A stretch of 64,000 bases of DNA from Phycisphaeraceae bacterium (GCA_028277745.1 JANQFR010000051.1:1-64000), one strand, 5' to 3'; counted from the stretch's first letter, positions 32,511 through 41,243 are shown. A program made the numbers and translations. The notes: generated by a model not told the origin, from the letters alone.

Positions 32511-33833
32511 TCATGCCTGACGGACCACGGCATCGACCGGGCCGACCCGCCGCATCACGCCGCGGGTGTCGACGATCAGCCGGGCGTGCCGGCCGATGTA
32601 CGCCCAGTCATAAGCCTCGTGGTGGGTGGCAATTAAAACACAGTCGTACCCGGACAGGGCCGCGTCATCAAGCTCGATCGAGGCCTTGTCCAGCCCGGGG
32701 TAGTGCCGCATCGGATGCATCTGGGGCACGTGCGGGTCGTGATAGTCCACCAGGGCGCCCAGGCCCTCCAGTTGCTCGATCAGCTCAAAAGACGGCGATT
32801 CCCGCACATCGTCCACATTCGGCTTGTACGCCAGCCCCAGCACCAGCACCCGCGCCCCATGCACCGCCTTGCCCTGCTCGTTGAGGGCCAGCATCGTCTG
32901 CTGCACCACGTAGCCGGGCATGTCGTGGTTCACCCGCCCGGCGAGCTCGATGAACCGGGTCGGCTCACCGACCTCGCGGGCCTTCCAGGTCAGGTAGAAC
33001 GGGTCGATCGGGATGCAGTGCCCCCCCAGGCCCGGGCCGGGGTAGAACGCCTGGAACCCGAACGGCTTGGTCGCGGCGGCGTCGATCACCTCCCACACGT
33101 CGATCCCCATCTTGTCGAGGATGACCTTCATCTCGTTCACCAGCGCGATGTTCACCGCGCGGTACACGTTTTCCAGGATCTTCGCCGCCTCGGCGACCTC
33201 CGCGTTCGAGACGCGGATGACCTGTTGGACCGCCTGCTGATAGAGCAGCGTCGCCAGATCGCCCGACGGGTCGTCGACCCCGCCGACCAGCTTGGGGATG
33301 GTCTGCGTGGAGGCGTCCTTGCGGCCGGGGTCCTCGCGCTCGGGGGAATAGGCGAGGAAAAAATCTCCGCCGACCGACAGGCCGTTGGCGGCGGCCAGGG
33401 GGGGGAGCATCACCTCGCGCGTGGTGCCGGGGAAAGTCGTGGATTCGAGCACCACGAGCTGGCCCGGGCGCAGCTGCTGGCTGATGTCCTCGGCCGCCTT
33501 GCGGACAAAGCTCAGGTCCGGCTCCTGGTGACGCCCCAGGGGCGTGGGCACACAGACCAGCAGCACGTCCGGGTGGCCGAGCCGGGTGAAATCATCCGTG
33601 ACGTCGAACCGGTCGGACCGGGCCATCTCCGCGACGAAGTCGTCGCCAAAGTGTTTGAGGTAGTTCTCTCCGCGATGGAGCATGTCGATCTTCTGCGGAT
33701 CGATATCAAACCCCACCACCGGGTAGCCCGCCTCCCAGAACGCCCGGATCAATGGGAGCCCGACGTATCCCAGCGCCATCACGCCGATGACTGCGGAACG
33801 GTCTTTGATCTTGTTTTCGAGTGATTCGGTCAT
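32511..33833 (-). CDS. UDP-glucose/UDP-N-acetyl-hexosamine 6-dehydrogenase family (WbpA/WecC-like)
   Basis: A 440-residue nucleotide-sugar dehydrogenase that oxidises the C6 alcohol of a UDP-sugar to a uronate with NAD. AVIGVMALGYVGLPLIRAFWEAGYPVVGFDID is the NAD-binding Rossmann motif, LVVLESTTFPGTTREVMLPPL the middle region, AEAAKILENVYRAVNIALVNEM the catalytic helix and GPGLGGHCIPIDPFYLTWKA the active site. Standard members have Cys in GGHCIP, which is present. ATG 33833 (MTESLENK) is chosen because upstream sequence is not conserved-looking. It supplies uronic acid sugars for envelope polysaccharide. The GGHCIPIDP form is closer to WecC/WbpA than to Ugd. Confidence 0.88.
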   Translation of the reverse strand: MTESLENKIKDRSAVIGVMALGYVGLPLIRAFWEAGYPVVGFDIDPQKIDMLHRGENYLKHFGDDFVAEMARSDRFDVTDDFTRLGHPDVLLVCVPTPLGRHQEPDLSFVRKAAEDISQQLRPGQLVVLESTTFPGTTREVMLPPLAAANGLSVGGDFFLAYSPEREDPGRKDASTQTIPKLVGGVDDPSGDLATLLYQQAVQQVIRVSNAEVAEAAKILENVYRAVNIALVNEMKVILDKMGIDVWEVIDAAATKPFGFQAFYPGPGLGGHCIPIDPFYLTWKAREVGEPTRFIELAGRVNHDMPGYVVQQTMLALNEQGKAVHGARVLVLGLAYKPNVDDVRESPSFELIEQLEGLGALVDYHDPHVPQMHPMRHYPGLDKASIELDDAALSGYDCVLIATHHEAYDWAYIGRHARLIVDTRGVMRRVGPVDAVVRQA

Positions 33834-33871
33834 GTGCAGGTTCAGGTTGTAGTTGATTTCACCGGGCCTGT

Positions 33872-34627
33872 TCAGCCCGGCCCGTCGGACACCGGGCGGG
33901 GCAGCCACGCCGCCACCACGAGGCGGTCGGCGTAATGCAACACCGCGGGGGTCGGGGGCAGGTCCAGCCCCAGCATGGCGGTCATGTCGCAGACCTGCAA
34001 CTCGGCCTCGGCCTGCTGCAGGGGCCAGGGCGCGTGGTGGACCTCGCTCCGCCGGATCACGCCGGCGCCGTCCACCGTGTAAAAGCAATACCGCTCGGTC
34101 AGGAACGCGTCGAGCGAGCCCGGCTGGGCCGGCTTCACCGCCGCGACCGGCCGGTACTTGCCCGCGAACGTCGCCCGCGGCCCCCGCTCGTCCGCCCGCC
34201 GGCTCAGGTAGTGCGTAAACCCCTGCCCGTCACGCCGGCAGGACATCTCCGCGTAGTGATAAGGCAGCCCGAACCACCGCCGCGCGGTGCGCACCGCCAG
34301 GCGATGGGCCGCGTCGAGGCTGAAAAAATACACCCCGGGCTTGCCGCCCACCGTCACGTAGGTCCGCACGTTCAGCTCCGGGAAACGGCTCAAACCCGGC
34401 GCGGGGGGCAACCCCCGCAGACGGACCCCACGCATCTCAAACGGCACGACCCCCAGCCAGGCGGTCCCGTCGAACTCCTCCACCTCCAGCTCACCGGGCA
34501 AAACCGCCGCCAACGCCGCCGCGTCCACCGGCCAATGGGCGAACAGCAGCCGCTCCCAACGCATCGCCATCACCCACGGCGAGCGCGGCACGCCCCACGG
34601 GCGATGATCCGCCGACGGCAGCCTCAT
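33872..34627 (-). CDS. DUF2071 (YqjF-like) family protein
   Basis: A 251-residue protein of the DUF2071 family: MRWERLLFAHWPVDAAALAAVLPGELEVEEFDGTAWLGVVPFEMRGVRLRGLPPAPGLSRFPELNVRTYV and GKPGVYFFSLDAAHRLAVRTARRWFGLPYHYAEM are the diagnostic stretches. The fold is related to acetoacetate decarboxylase-like beta barrels, with no proven activity. ATG 34627 or ATG 34570 (MAMRWER) may be the start. It is co-directional with the UDP-sugar dehydrogenase gene, 38 bases upstream of it. Confidence 0.85.
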   Translation of the reverse strand: MRLPSADHRPWGVPRSPWVMAMRWERLLFAHWPVDAAALAAVLPGELEVEEFDGTAWLGVVPFEMRGVRLRGLPPAPGLSRFPELNVRTYVTVGGKPGVYFFSLDAAHRLAVRTARRWFGLPYHYAEMSCRRDGQGFTHYLSRRADERGPRATFAGKYRPVAAVKPAQPGSLDAFLTERYCFYTVDGAGVIRRSEVHHAPWPLQQAEAELQVCDMTAMLGLDLPPTPAVLHYADRLVVAAWLPRPVSDGPG

Positions 34628-34715
34628 CGCCCACCCCCGCCGATCAATCGGGAATAACCAGGGACGGACACAGATTCCTCATCGTACCGGCAGGCGTCGG
34701 GGCTTAACCTAATGG

Positions 34716-34744
34716 TTGCTAGACCCCCACCCCCGGCCTACAAT
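34716..34744 (+). promoter_or_regulatory. promoter of thioredoxin gene (TTGCTA-N17-TACAAT)
   Basis: TTGCTA (34716-34721) and TACAAT (34739-34744) are spaced by exactly 17 bases. Right after the expected start site a perfect 7-bp hairpin GCTTGTA-gccg-TACAAGC (34751-34768) lies in the leader, which may be an operator or protect the mRNA 5' end. An AGGAGATGACCC stretch supplies the ribosome-binding site. Confidence 0.65.
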
Positions 34745-34809
34745 CGCGGTGCTTGTAGCCGTACAAGCCAACCACGCACGCAACGGCCCGCCAACACAGG
34801 AGATGACCC

Positions 34810-35142
34810 ATGGCGAGCGATACCGTATTGGAACTCACCGACACCAATTTCGAATCCGAGGTGGTCACCAGCGACCAGCCTGTCTTGGTGGATTTCTGGG
34901 CCGAGTGGTGCATGCCCTGCCGCATGCTCGCCCCGACCATCGATGAAATCAGCCAGGAATTCGAGGGACGGGTCAAGGTCGGCAAGGTCGACACCGACGC
35001 CAACCGCGACCTGGCGCTGAAGTACCAGATCCAGGCCATCCCCACCGTCATCCTCTTCAAGGGCGGTGAGGTGGTCAAGAAATGGCAAGGTGTTCAGCAG
35101 AAGGCCGAGTTCGTATCGGAGCTGGAAAAAGCCAGCGCCTGA
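34810..35142 (+). CDS. trxA: thioredoxin
   Basis: A 110-residue thioredoxin that keeps cytoplasmic protein thiols reduced. VLVDFWAEWCMPCRMLAPTIDEIS contains the active site as C34-M-P-C37; most thioredoxins have CGPC, and CMPC is a known but less common variant that shifts redox properties. The cis-Pro is in IQAIPTVILFKGGE, and the buried Asp in NFES..VLVDFWA is in place. It has its own promoter and a strong terminator, so it is a single-gene unit. ATG 34810 has AGGAG nearby. Confidence 0.93.
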   Translation: MASDTVLELTDTNFESEVVTSDQPVLVDFWAEWCMPCRMLAPTIDEISQEFEGRVKVGKVDTDANRDLALKYQIQAIPTVILFKGGEVVKKWQGVQQKAEFVSELEKASA

Positions 35143-35168
35143 CGCCTCGCCCCGAATCCGCGCACCCG

Positions 35169-35196
35169 AGGCCGGCGGTCCCCCGCCGGCCTTTTT
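35169..35196 (+). terminator. Rho-independent terminator of trxA
   Basis: AGGCCGGCGG/CCGCCGGCCT, 10-bp stem with loop TCCC, followed by TTTTT to 35196. A textbook terminator 26 bases after the stop. Confidence 0.9.
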
Positions 35197-35295
35197 ACGT
35201 GGCGGCCCCGCCGCTAACCCCATACGTTCCAAACCGATGCGGTTCGGGCGTCAACCATCACAAAAACATGCTTGACGGGGCTGTGTGCAGGCATT

Positions 35296-35330
35296 ACGAT
35301 TGCTGATACGAATCGTCGCTTATAGGTATC
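35296..35330. promoter_or_regulatory. inverted repeats upstream of lacI-type gene, possible operators
   Basis: ACGATT (35296-35301) and AATCGT (35311-35316) flank 9 bases, and GATAC (35305-35309) and GTATC (35326-35330) form a second overlapping repeat just before ATG 35334. A promoter with TATAGG at 35321-35326 may be overlapped. Autoregulation by the LacI protein is plausible but the site is not the CG-centred type seen at 4999. Confidence 0.4.
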
Positions 35331-35333
35331 GTC

Positions 35334-36386
35334 ATGTCCCCTTCCAACATCAATCAGGCGGAGCTGGCCCGGCGCCTGGGGATCAGCCAGGGGTCGGTTT
35401 CCGTCGCCCTGGGCGGACGGGGGCGGATCAGCGAAGCGACGCGGCAAAAGGTGCTCGAGACGGCCCAGAGCATGGGTTACCGCCGCAACCGCCTCGCCTC
35501 GGGGCTACGGGGCGGGCGGACCGCGTCGATCGGGATCATCTGGGCGTACGCCGATCCGTGGGCCGGCGACGCGATCATCGCCCTGGACCTGATGGAGCGG
35601 CTGCAGGGCCGCGGCTACGCGGTCTATCAGTCGCAGGACCACGAGGACGTCACCGTGCTCTGCCGCCAGATCGATGACCTGCTGTCGAGGCAGGTGGACG
35701 CGGTGATCATCCGGGTGACGCCGACGCAGATGAAGGACCCGGAGGTGCGGCGACGCCTGGAAGCCGCGCCCGCGGTCGTGGCCGTCAGCCGCGAACCTCT
35801 GGACGACTTCGAGGGCGACCTGGTGATCCATGACCGGACGCGGGCGATCCGCGAGGTGGTCGACCACTTCGCCGACACCGGCCGTCGCCGCCCGGCGATG
35901 GTGCTGTCGCTGGCCCAGGAGGCGGGCCCGCCGAAGTACGAGGCGTTCGCCGAGCGTTGCCGGCAGCGGGGCATCGCGGATCATCCGGACCTGGTCATCG
36001 ACATGCCGCCCCCGACGGCGATGCCGGAAGACATCGGCGAGCGGTGCCTGGCGGGGCTGCGCCGGGTGTTCGGCCGGACGGGGCCGATCCCGGTCGATGC
36101 GCTGTTCTGCTTCAACGACAACGGCGCGCTGTATCTCATGCGGGAGTTGCAGGACCGCGGCGTCCGCGTGCCGGAAGACGTGGCGGTGGTGGGCTTCAAC
36201 AACATGCAGGCCGGCCGGGTGTGGCGGCCGGCGCTGGCCACCGGCGATCGTAAGCCGCGCGACGTCGCCGCGGCGATCGATCGCATGCTCATGCAGCGTC
36301 TGGACCAACCCGACGGGCCGCCGCAACGCGAAACCATTTCCATGTCCTTTATCCGGCGGGCGTCCGCCGGCGCGGTCTCTTCATAA
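35334..36386 (+). CDS. LacI-family transcriptional regulator
   Basis: A 350-residue regulator. The helix-turn-helix is NQAELARRLGISQGSVSVALGGRGRISEATRQKVLETAQSMGYRRNRLASGLRGG, and the sensor domain begins ASIGIIWAYADPWAGDAIIALDLME. YLMRELQDRGVRVPEDVAVVGFNNMQAGRVWRPALATGDRKP is the typical C-terminal subdomain region. The start ATG 35334 has a weak AGG. It is 39 bases upstream of a PEP-CTERM gene on the same strand, followed by a prepilin, DUF1961 and beta-helix gene, so it likely controls this glycan locus. The effector is unknown. Confidence 0.9.
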   Translation: MSPSNINQAELARRLGISQGSVSVALGGRGRISEATRQKVLETAQSMGYRRNRLASGLRGGRTASIGIIWAYADPWAGDAIIALDLMERLQGRGYAVYQSQDHEDVTVLCRQIDDLLSRQVDAVIIRVTPTQMKDPEVRRRLEAAPAVVAVSREPLDDFEGDLVIHDRTRAIREVVDHFADTGRRRPAMVLSLAQEAGPPKYEAFAERCRQRGIADHPDLVIDMPPPTAMPEDIGERCLAGLRRVFGRTGPIPVDALFCFNDNGALYLMRELQDRGVRVPEDVAVVGFNNMQAGRVWRPALATGDRKPRDVAAAIDRMLMQRLDQPDGPPQRETISMSFIRRASAGAVSS

Positions 36387-36425
36387 CCGAATCCCATCCG
36401 TTTCTCATATTGGAGGAGTTGTCCG

Positions 36426-37286
36426 ATGTTCAAGATCACCACGACGCTGACCCTGCTTCTGGCGACAACCCTTGGCGGCCACGCGCAGGGCGCGGTGATC
36501 GCGGACCCGACCCTGGCGTCCGGCCCCAACGCGATCGACCCCGCCGGGGCGGAGACGCTGGATCAAACCCCCGCCACCACCAGCGACGGGCTGGCGGTGA
36601 CCGCGGCCACCGAAGCGAGCCTCGAAGCCCGCAACGACTTCCGCGTCGTGCAGAACTTCACCGGCTTCGGCAACACCACCAACACGATCCACTTCACCGA
36701 CCCCACCCTGCCGGACATCCGGTTCACCCGGGAGCAGGTATCCGCCACCCCCAATGATTTCGGGGAGGCCACGTCGTCGGACGGGTTCAACACGTCCGCC
36801 GGCGCCGCGATCCGGCTCCGCAATAACAGCGGCGGCAACAAGACCACCCGTGTCCGCTTCGATTTCGGCAGCTATGACGCCGGCTCGGACACGTGGGACG
36901 GCAGTGTGAACGCGATCAGCGCCGCCAGCATCAACCTGATCAACCTGTCTCCCGGCATGGTCAGCGCTGCCGCGAGTTTTTACGCCGAAGACGGAACGCT
37001 GATCTCGCAACAGACGCTGACGGCCGGCACAGACGCAGACACGCCTGGTTCGGGCGCCACCGACGGCCTGTTCGCGCTGGAAGTCGACGGGTCGACCCCC
37101 TTGATCAGTTATTTCGACGTCAGGATCGTCTACCCCGGCGGCATCAAAACGGTCGGTCTTGACGACCTGGGCTTCACCGCGATCCCCGAGCCGGCGAGCC
37201 TGGCGCTGATCGGGATCGGGGGGCTGTTGATGATCCGCCGGGGCCGAGACGCCCGGACGGCCCCCGCCGCCTTTCTCTCTCACTGA
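36426..37286 (+). CDS. PEP-CTERM sorting domain protein
   Basis: A 286-residue exported protein with signal peptide (TTLTLLLATTLGGHAQG). GGAGGAG lies upstream of ATG 36426. The body is a beta-rich domain of unknown type (EARNDFRVVQNFTGFGNTTNTIHF, KTTRVRFDFGSYDAGSDTWDGSVNAISAASINLINLS, GLFALEVDGSTPLISYFDVRIVYPGGIKTVGLDDLGF). The tail [34 protein letters not shown] has the PEP motif and hydrophobic segment but extends about 12 residues past the Arg cluster, longer than usual. It is 30 bases upstream of the prepilin gene. Confidence 0.85.
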   Translation: MFKITTTLTLLLATTLGGHAQGAVIADPTLASGPNAIDPAGAETLDQTPATTSDGLAVTAATEASLEARNDFRVVQNFTGFGNTTNTIHFTDPTLPDIRFTREQVSATPNDFGEATSSDGFNTSAGAAIRLRNNSGGNKTTRVRFDFGSYDAGSDTWDGSVNAISAASINLINLSPGMVSAAASFYAEDGTLISQQTLTAGTDADTPGSGATDGLFALEVDGSTPLISYFDVRIVYPGGIKTVGLDDLGFTAIPEPASLALIGIGGLLMIRRGRDARTAPAAFLSH

Positions 37287-37316
37287 TCACGCCGCGGCCC
37301 CGTCAGGAGAAGCATC

Positions 37317-38051
37317 ATGCCCTATCGCTCCGCCAAGGCTTTTACGTTAATCGAGTTGCTTGTGGTCATTAGCATCATCGCGCTTTTGATCGCCCTGCTG
37401 CTGCCCGCCTTATCGGCGGCGCGCCGGGCGGGGCAGGCGGCCCTTTGCCTCTCCATGCTCAGGCAGTTCGGGCTTGCCAACGCGATGTACGCGGACATGT
37501 TTGACGGCCATCATCTGCCGGTCCGCATCGACCGGAACTGGCCGGGCAACCCCACCAACGACAATATCAACTGGTTCCGTAACGACGCTTTCCGCGAGCT
37601 GCTCAGCGCCGAGGCGCCGGCGGGCGGGAACCCTTACCGCTGGGCCCCGAAATTCCTCTGCCCCAACTCGGGCCGCGGCCCGGGCACGCTCGACGCCGAC
37701 GGGACGGTGATCATGCGATGGCACTACGGCTACAACCTCGAGGGCCTGGGGAGCCAGAACGCCACCGAACCGCTGATGAACGGGGGCGCGCCGCGGGTGA
37801 GCATCCTCCGGCCGAGCTTCAAGGTGATGTTCGCCGACGCGCTGAGCGACCGGCTCAACCGACGGTCGTCGGACAACTACGTCGACGAATTCACGACCGC
37901 CGGCGGCCTGGACGGCTACATCACCGCCTACCGCCACGGCGGCGCGGCGAACGTCGCGTACTTCGACGGCCACGCCGCCGCGACGGTCCGCGCGGAGCTG
38001 GACGAGCAACTGTCGGACGACCCGGCGCTGCCCTGGCGTCTGCCGGACTAA
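37317..38051 (+). CDS. prepilin-type H-X9-DG family protein
   Basis: A 244-residue pilin-like protein. The leader MPYRSAKA precedes [44 protein letters not shown]; the residue before the cleavage site is Ala, where Gly is standard. Glu is at mature position 5. [13 protein letters not shown] near the C-terminus fits H-X9-DG exactly. Thirty bases separate it from the PEP-CTERM gene, so they are certainly co-transcribed. A decayed copy of a similar N-terminus follows at 38092-38205. Confidence 0.87.
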   Translation: MPYRSAKAFTLIELLVVISIIALLIALLLPALSAARRAGQAALCLSMLRQFGLANAMYADMFDGHHLPVRIDRNWPGNPTNDNINWFRNDAFRELLSAEAPAGGNPYRWAPKFLCPNSGRGPGTLDADGTVIMRWHYGYNLEGLGSQNATEPLMNGGAPRVSILRPSFKVMFADALSDRLNRRSSDNYVDEFTTAGGLDGYITAYRHGGAANVAYFDGHAAATVRAELDEQLSDDPALPWRLPD

Positions 38052-38085
38052 AGAAAGGCCCGACACGAGACGCAATCGCGACAAG

Positions 38086-38104
38086 ATGTGAAACGCCTTC
38101 ACAT
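38086..38104. promoter_or_regulatory. inverted repeat upstream of DUF1961 gene
   Basis: ATGTGAA-acgcc-TTCACAT is a perfect 7-base dyad 117 bases before the DUF1961 start. It overlaps the prepilin remnant described at 38092-38205, so it may be fortuitous. Confidence 0.3.
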
Positions 38105-38205
38105 TGATCGAGCCGCTTGTGATGTTCTATGACTTCCACGTTGATCGTGAAAAAATGAAAGACTTCCGTCCGTTCAGCACCAGCCGCTGGCTGTCCTGGA
38201 GATAA
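38092..38205 (+). pseudogene. remnant of a prepilin-type gene N-terminus
   Basis: In one frame the 114 bases before TAA 38203 read NAFTLIEPLVMFYDF and then unrelated residues. The first part clearly matches the prepilin signature [11 protein letters not shown] of the intact gene just upstream, with L to P and V to M changes. The rest of the pilin helix, the H-X9-DG region and any start are gone; a stop TGA lies immediately upstream. I read it as the decayed stub of a duplicated prepilin gene. Short length means chance cannot be fully excluded. Confidence 0.4.
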
Positions 38206-38220
38206 AGCGGGGTTTGTGCC

Positions 38221-39135
38221 ATGCTCATACGAAGCCCGGCCCAGACGGCGCGGATCACCCGCCTTTTCATCGAAAGCGTATGTTTTGTTTTGGCATTCAC
38301 AGGCGCCCACATGACCTATCCCCAAAGCCACACGCATTCACCCGAAGCACAACCCGTTGCCGGGCCGCCCGGCCGGGACGATTTCGAGGCGGCGCTGCTG
38401 CTGCCGTGGCAGACGGTCTTCGAAGACCCGGGCGCGGGCGACTGGCGCGACCACTGGTTCCTTGACGGGCTGCGGGCCGAGGTCGGCAACACGGGCGAGG
38501 GGATGGTCTTCACCGCCGGCCCCGAGGCGGGCGACGACGCCTGCCACGCCGTGCTCTGGACCCGGCGGGCATTCGCCGGCGACATCAAGGTAGAGTACGA
38601 CTTCACCCGCCTGGACGCGGTCAACCGGTACGTCAACATCCTCTACCTGCAGGCGAGCGGGACCGGCGAAGGCCCCTACGCCGCCGACATCGCCGAGTGG
38701 AGCCGTCTCCGCGAAACGCCGTGGATGCGCACCTACTACAACCACATGAATCTGCTGCACATCAGCTACGCCGCGTTCGGCAACCGGGACGATGCGCCCG
38801 ACGATTACATCCGCGCCCGACGCTACCCCGTTCCCGAGGGCGGCCATTTTGCGCGCGACACGCAGATCGAACCGGATTACCGGAACACCGGGCTGTTCGA
38901 GACCGGCGTCACGTACCGCGTGACCTGCATCAAACGCGGCCGCCAGCTCTTCTTCGAGGTCGATCGGGGCGGCGACCAACGTCTGTTCACGTTCGACACG
39001 TCCGGCTTTCCCCCCGTGGAAGAGGGACGCATCGGCCTGCGGCACATGTACACACGGTCCTCACGGTACGCCAACTTCACGGTCAGTGTCCTGCCGCCGG
39101 AACCGTCGCCCGACATCGGGTCCGCTCGTCGATGA
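38221..39135 (+). CDS. DUF1961 family protein (concanavalin-like), exported
   Basis: A 304-residue protein with an N-terminal hydrophobic segment (IESVCFVLAFTGAHM) and a DUF1961 beta-sandwich: WQTVFEDPGAGDWRDHWFLDGLRAEVGNTGEGMVFTAGPE, GDIKVEYDFTRLDAVNRYVNILYLQASGTGEGPYA, WMRTYYNHMNLLHISYAAFGN, GVTYRVTCIKRGRQLFFEVD and EGRIGLRHMYTRSSRYANFTVSVL. DUF1961 proteins are found in polysaccharide loci of Bacteroidetes and planctomycetes, and the fold is that of lectins and glycoside hydrolase family 16. No catalytic pair is evident. It is followed by the beta-helix protein gene. Confidence 0.75.
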   Translation: MLIRSPAQTARITRLFIESVCFVLAFTGAHMTYPQSHTHSPEAQPVAGPPGRDDFEAALLLPWQTVFEDPGAGDWRDHWFLDGLRAEVGNTGEGMVFTAGPEAGDDACHAVLWTRRAFAGDIKVEYDFTRLDAVNRYVNILYLQASGTGEGPYAADIAEWSRLRETPWMRTYYNHMNLLHISYAAFGNRDDAPDDYIRARRYPVPEGGHFARDTQIEPDYRNTGLFETGVTYRVTCIKRGRQLFFEVDRGGDQRLFTFDTSGFPPVEEGRIGLRHMYTRSSRYANFTVSVLPPEPSPDIGSARR

Positions 39136-39229
39136 ACCGGATCGACGGTGGCGTCTGCCGGAACCGACCGTGCTGAGCCGATAGGGTCTTGTTTGAAAGG
39201 AATGGTGTGAGTCAAACGCATTGTGGATC

Positions 39230-39295
39230 GTTAGCCCCGGGCTCCGCCCGGGGGGGATGTGCGCCGACGACCCCCGGGCGGAGCCCGGGGCTAAC
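39230..39295. repeat. REPIN-like palindrome, family B
   Basis: Two perfect 25-base arms (39230-39254 and 39271-39295) begin with TTAGCC and end with GGCTAA. Each arm alone also folds as a hairpin: CCCCGGGC-TCC-GCCCGGGG. This is the same plan as family A (28143) and D (59368) with different hairpin sequence. It lies in the leader region of the beta-helix gene, so it supports the downstream start at 39315. Confidence 0.75.
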
Positions 39296-39314
39296 GGGGT
39301 TGCGCGGAGTGGTC

Positions 39315-41177
39315 ATGGGCTGGGTCGCGGCCTTGGTCATGGTTTCAACCGGACACGCCCAGGACGCGTCTGATCTGATCAGGAACGGCGACTTTGCGCA
39401 ATGGAGCGGCGACCGCCCCGCCGGCTGGGTGGTGCGGAAAAACAAGCAGCAGCTCTCGCAGGCGACGGAGACCGGCCACGAAGCGGCGCCCACCGCGCTG
39501 CAGGTCGAACTGGTGCGGGACGGCGGCAGCGGTTACGGCGAGATCCTGCAGAAGCTCAAGCTCGAGCCCTACACCCGCTACCGTCTCTCGGGCGACATCC
39601 GCTCCTCCCAGAACGGCCTGGGGATTTACCAGGTCAAAACGATCCGCAGCGGGAAGGAGGTCGAACGCCTCAACTCCGACCGCTCGTCCGCTTCGTGGAA
39701 GAACGTCGCCATCGAGTTTGACACCGCCGGCGCCGACGAGGTGCAGGTCCTCTGCCGCTACCGCCAGAAGGCGGACAACATCGGCCAGCGCATCTGGTGG
39801 ACAAACGTGAAGCTTGAAAAACTCGGCGAAGGCGCGCCGCCGCCGGACCCGGATCATCTCGAGACGGCCGACCCGGGCGCGGATCAATTCATCACGCCTC
39901 AAGGCGCGGGCAACCGCGACGGATCGAGCTGGGACCACGCCCGGTCGGCGGCGGACGGGCTGCAGGCGGCGCTCGACGCGGTGGGCCCGGGCGACACGCT
40001 GCACATCGGCAGCGGGACCTACCGGGACGTCTCGCTCGTGCTGGCGGGGGGCGGCAGCGGCGAGGACGGCCGGTTGACGATCAAGGGGGCGGACACGGGC
40101 GGCGGGCTGCCGCGGTTCGTCTCCGACTTCGACAAGGACCACCCGTCGAGATCGGTGAGGGTGCTGCTGAAGGTTCAGCCTCACGCGGGCTTCGTGACGG
40201 TGGAGGGCTTGCGGCTCGAAGACTACGGCGTCGCGGTGGTGCTCAACGGACCCAACCGTGGCGTGCGGATCACGGACGTGGCGATCACCCGCAGCCGGGA
40301 GGGCGTCATCGTCAACGGCGGCGCGATCCCCCACCGGCCGGAGTCGGGCACGCGCGACCTGGTCATCCGGGACTGCTCGTTCGGGCCGTACACGAAGCGG
40401 GGAATCCGGATCCGCGGCGGGGCGCACGACGTGTTGATCATCAACTGCCACGCCGACGCCGGCGGGCGGGAATGGGCCACCGAGCGGTTCGCCATGGGCT
40501 TCACGGTCGAGGGGTCGAAGATGGACGGCGTCAAGGATCACGACATCACCTACGAGCGCTGCACCTCGCGCAACCACTGGGACCCCAACGGCGACAAGTA
40601 CTGGAACGCCGACGGCTTCGTGGCGGAGCGGCGGGCGTCCAACATCACCTATCGGGATTGCGGCGCGTTCGACAACACCGACGGCGGCTGGGACATCAAG
40701 GCCGAGAACCCGAAGCTGATCAACTGCGTGGCGCTGCGGAACAAGCGCAACTTCCGGTTCTGGTCGTCGCCCGAAAGCCCGGCGGTGATGGTCAACTGCG
40801 TCGGGGCGTATGCGGTCAAGTCGGGGGGGACCGGGTCGGCCTCGTCGCTGTGGGTCAACTCGACGGGAGCGGTGCGGGCCGAGCGGTGCACCTTCGTCGG
40901 CGACCCGACCGCGGTCGACGTGCATTGGCAGGAAGGCCGCGGAAGCGGCCGGGCGACGCTGGAACGGTGCATCCTGGCCGCCACGGCGTCGGGCCGGTTG
41001 ATCGCCGCCCACGACGACCAGGCGGTGACGCTGATCGACTGCATCGAATACATCACCGGCTCGGCGGGGCGGGACCCGCGGTTGCAAAACCCCCAGGCGG
41101 GTTGGGAGGGCGGCGACGAAGCGTTCAACAGCACCGCCTTCCCCGAACACGGCGCCCGATTCCCGCTGTCCCCTTGA
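39315..41177 (+). CDS. secreted right-handed parallel beta-helix protein, putative polysaccharide lyase
   Basis: A 620-residue protein. ATG 39315 follows GGAG by 5 bases and begins a signal peptide (WVAALVMVSTGHAQ). Residues about 16-180 look like a carbohydrate-binding module (LIRNGDFAQWSGDRPAGWVVRKN, YTRYRLSGDIRSSQNGLGIYQVK). Residues about 195-600 are a beta-helix (DGLQAALDAVGPGDTLHIGSGTY, KRGIRIRGGAHDVLIINCHADAGG, YWNADGFVAERRASNITYRDCGAFDNTDGGWDIKAENPKLINCVALRN) resembling PL9/PL1-type lyases. Asn/Asp ladders are clear, but a catalytic residue set is not certain. An in-frame upstream start would translate the palindromic repeat and is rejected. Last gene of the LacI-35334 cluster. Confidence 0.75.
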   Translation: MGWVAALVMVSTGHAQDASDLIRNGDFAQWSGDRPAGWVVRKNKQQLSQATETGHEAAPTALQVELVRDGGSGYGEILQKLKLEPYTRYRLSGDIRSSQNGLGIYQVKTIRSGKEVERLNSDRSSASWKNVAIEFDTAGADEVQVLCRYRQKADNIGQRIWWTNVKLEKLGEGAPPPDPDHLETADPGADQFITPQGAGNRDGSSWDHARSAADGLQAALDAVGPGDTLHIGSGTYRDVSLVLAGGGSGEDGRLTIKGADTGGGLPRFVSDFDKDHPSRSVRVLLKVQPHAGFVTVEGLRLEDYGVAVVLNGPNRGVRITDVAITRSREGVIVNGGAIPHRPESGTRDLVIRDCSFGPYTKRGIRIRGGAHDVLIINCHADAGGREWATERFAMGFTVEGSKMDGVKDHDITYERCTSRNHWDPNGDKYWNADGFVAERRASNITYRDCGAFDNTDGGWDIKAENPKLINCVALRNKRNFRFWSSPESPAVMVNCVGAYAVKSGGTGSASSLWVNSTGAVRAERCTFVGDPTAVDVHWQEGRGSGRATLERCILAATASGRLIAAHDDQAVTLIDCIEYITGSAGRDPRLQNPQAGWEGGDEAFNSTAFPEHGARFPLSP

Positions 41178-41198
41178 GGCGGGACAGGCCACGCTGAA

Positions 41199-41220
41199 AG
41201 CCGCATACGCATGCGGGGCT
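41199..41220. repeat. palindromic repeat, AGCCCCGCATGC family, copy 4
   Basis: AGCCGCAT...ATGCGGGGCT is a shortened variant with weaker symmetry, located 22 bases after the beta-helix gene stop and before the M16 gene. Confidence 0.5.
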
Positions 41221-41230
41221 CCGGGGTCGC

Positions 41231-41236
41231 TACAAT
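41231..41236 (+). promoter_or_regulatory. -10 element of a leaderless gene (TACAAT)
   Basis: TACAAT ends 7 bases before ATG 41244; no ribosome-binding site intervenes. Confidence 0.45.
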
Positions 41237-41243
41237 TCCCCCC

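Noticed and set aside
39189..39314. Upstream start for the beta-helix protein
   Set aside because: It would translate the palindromic repeat at 39230-39295; a ribosome-binding site and signal peptide begin at 39315.
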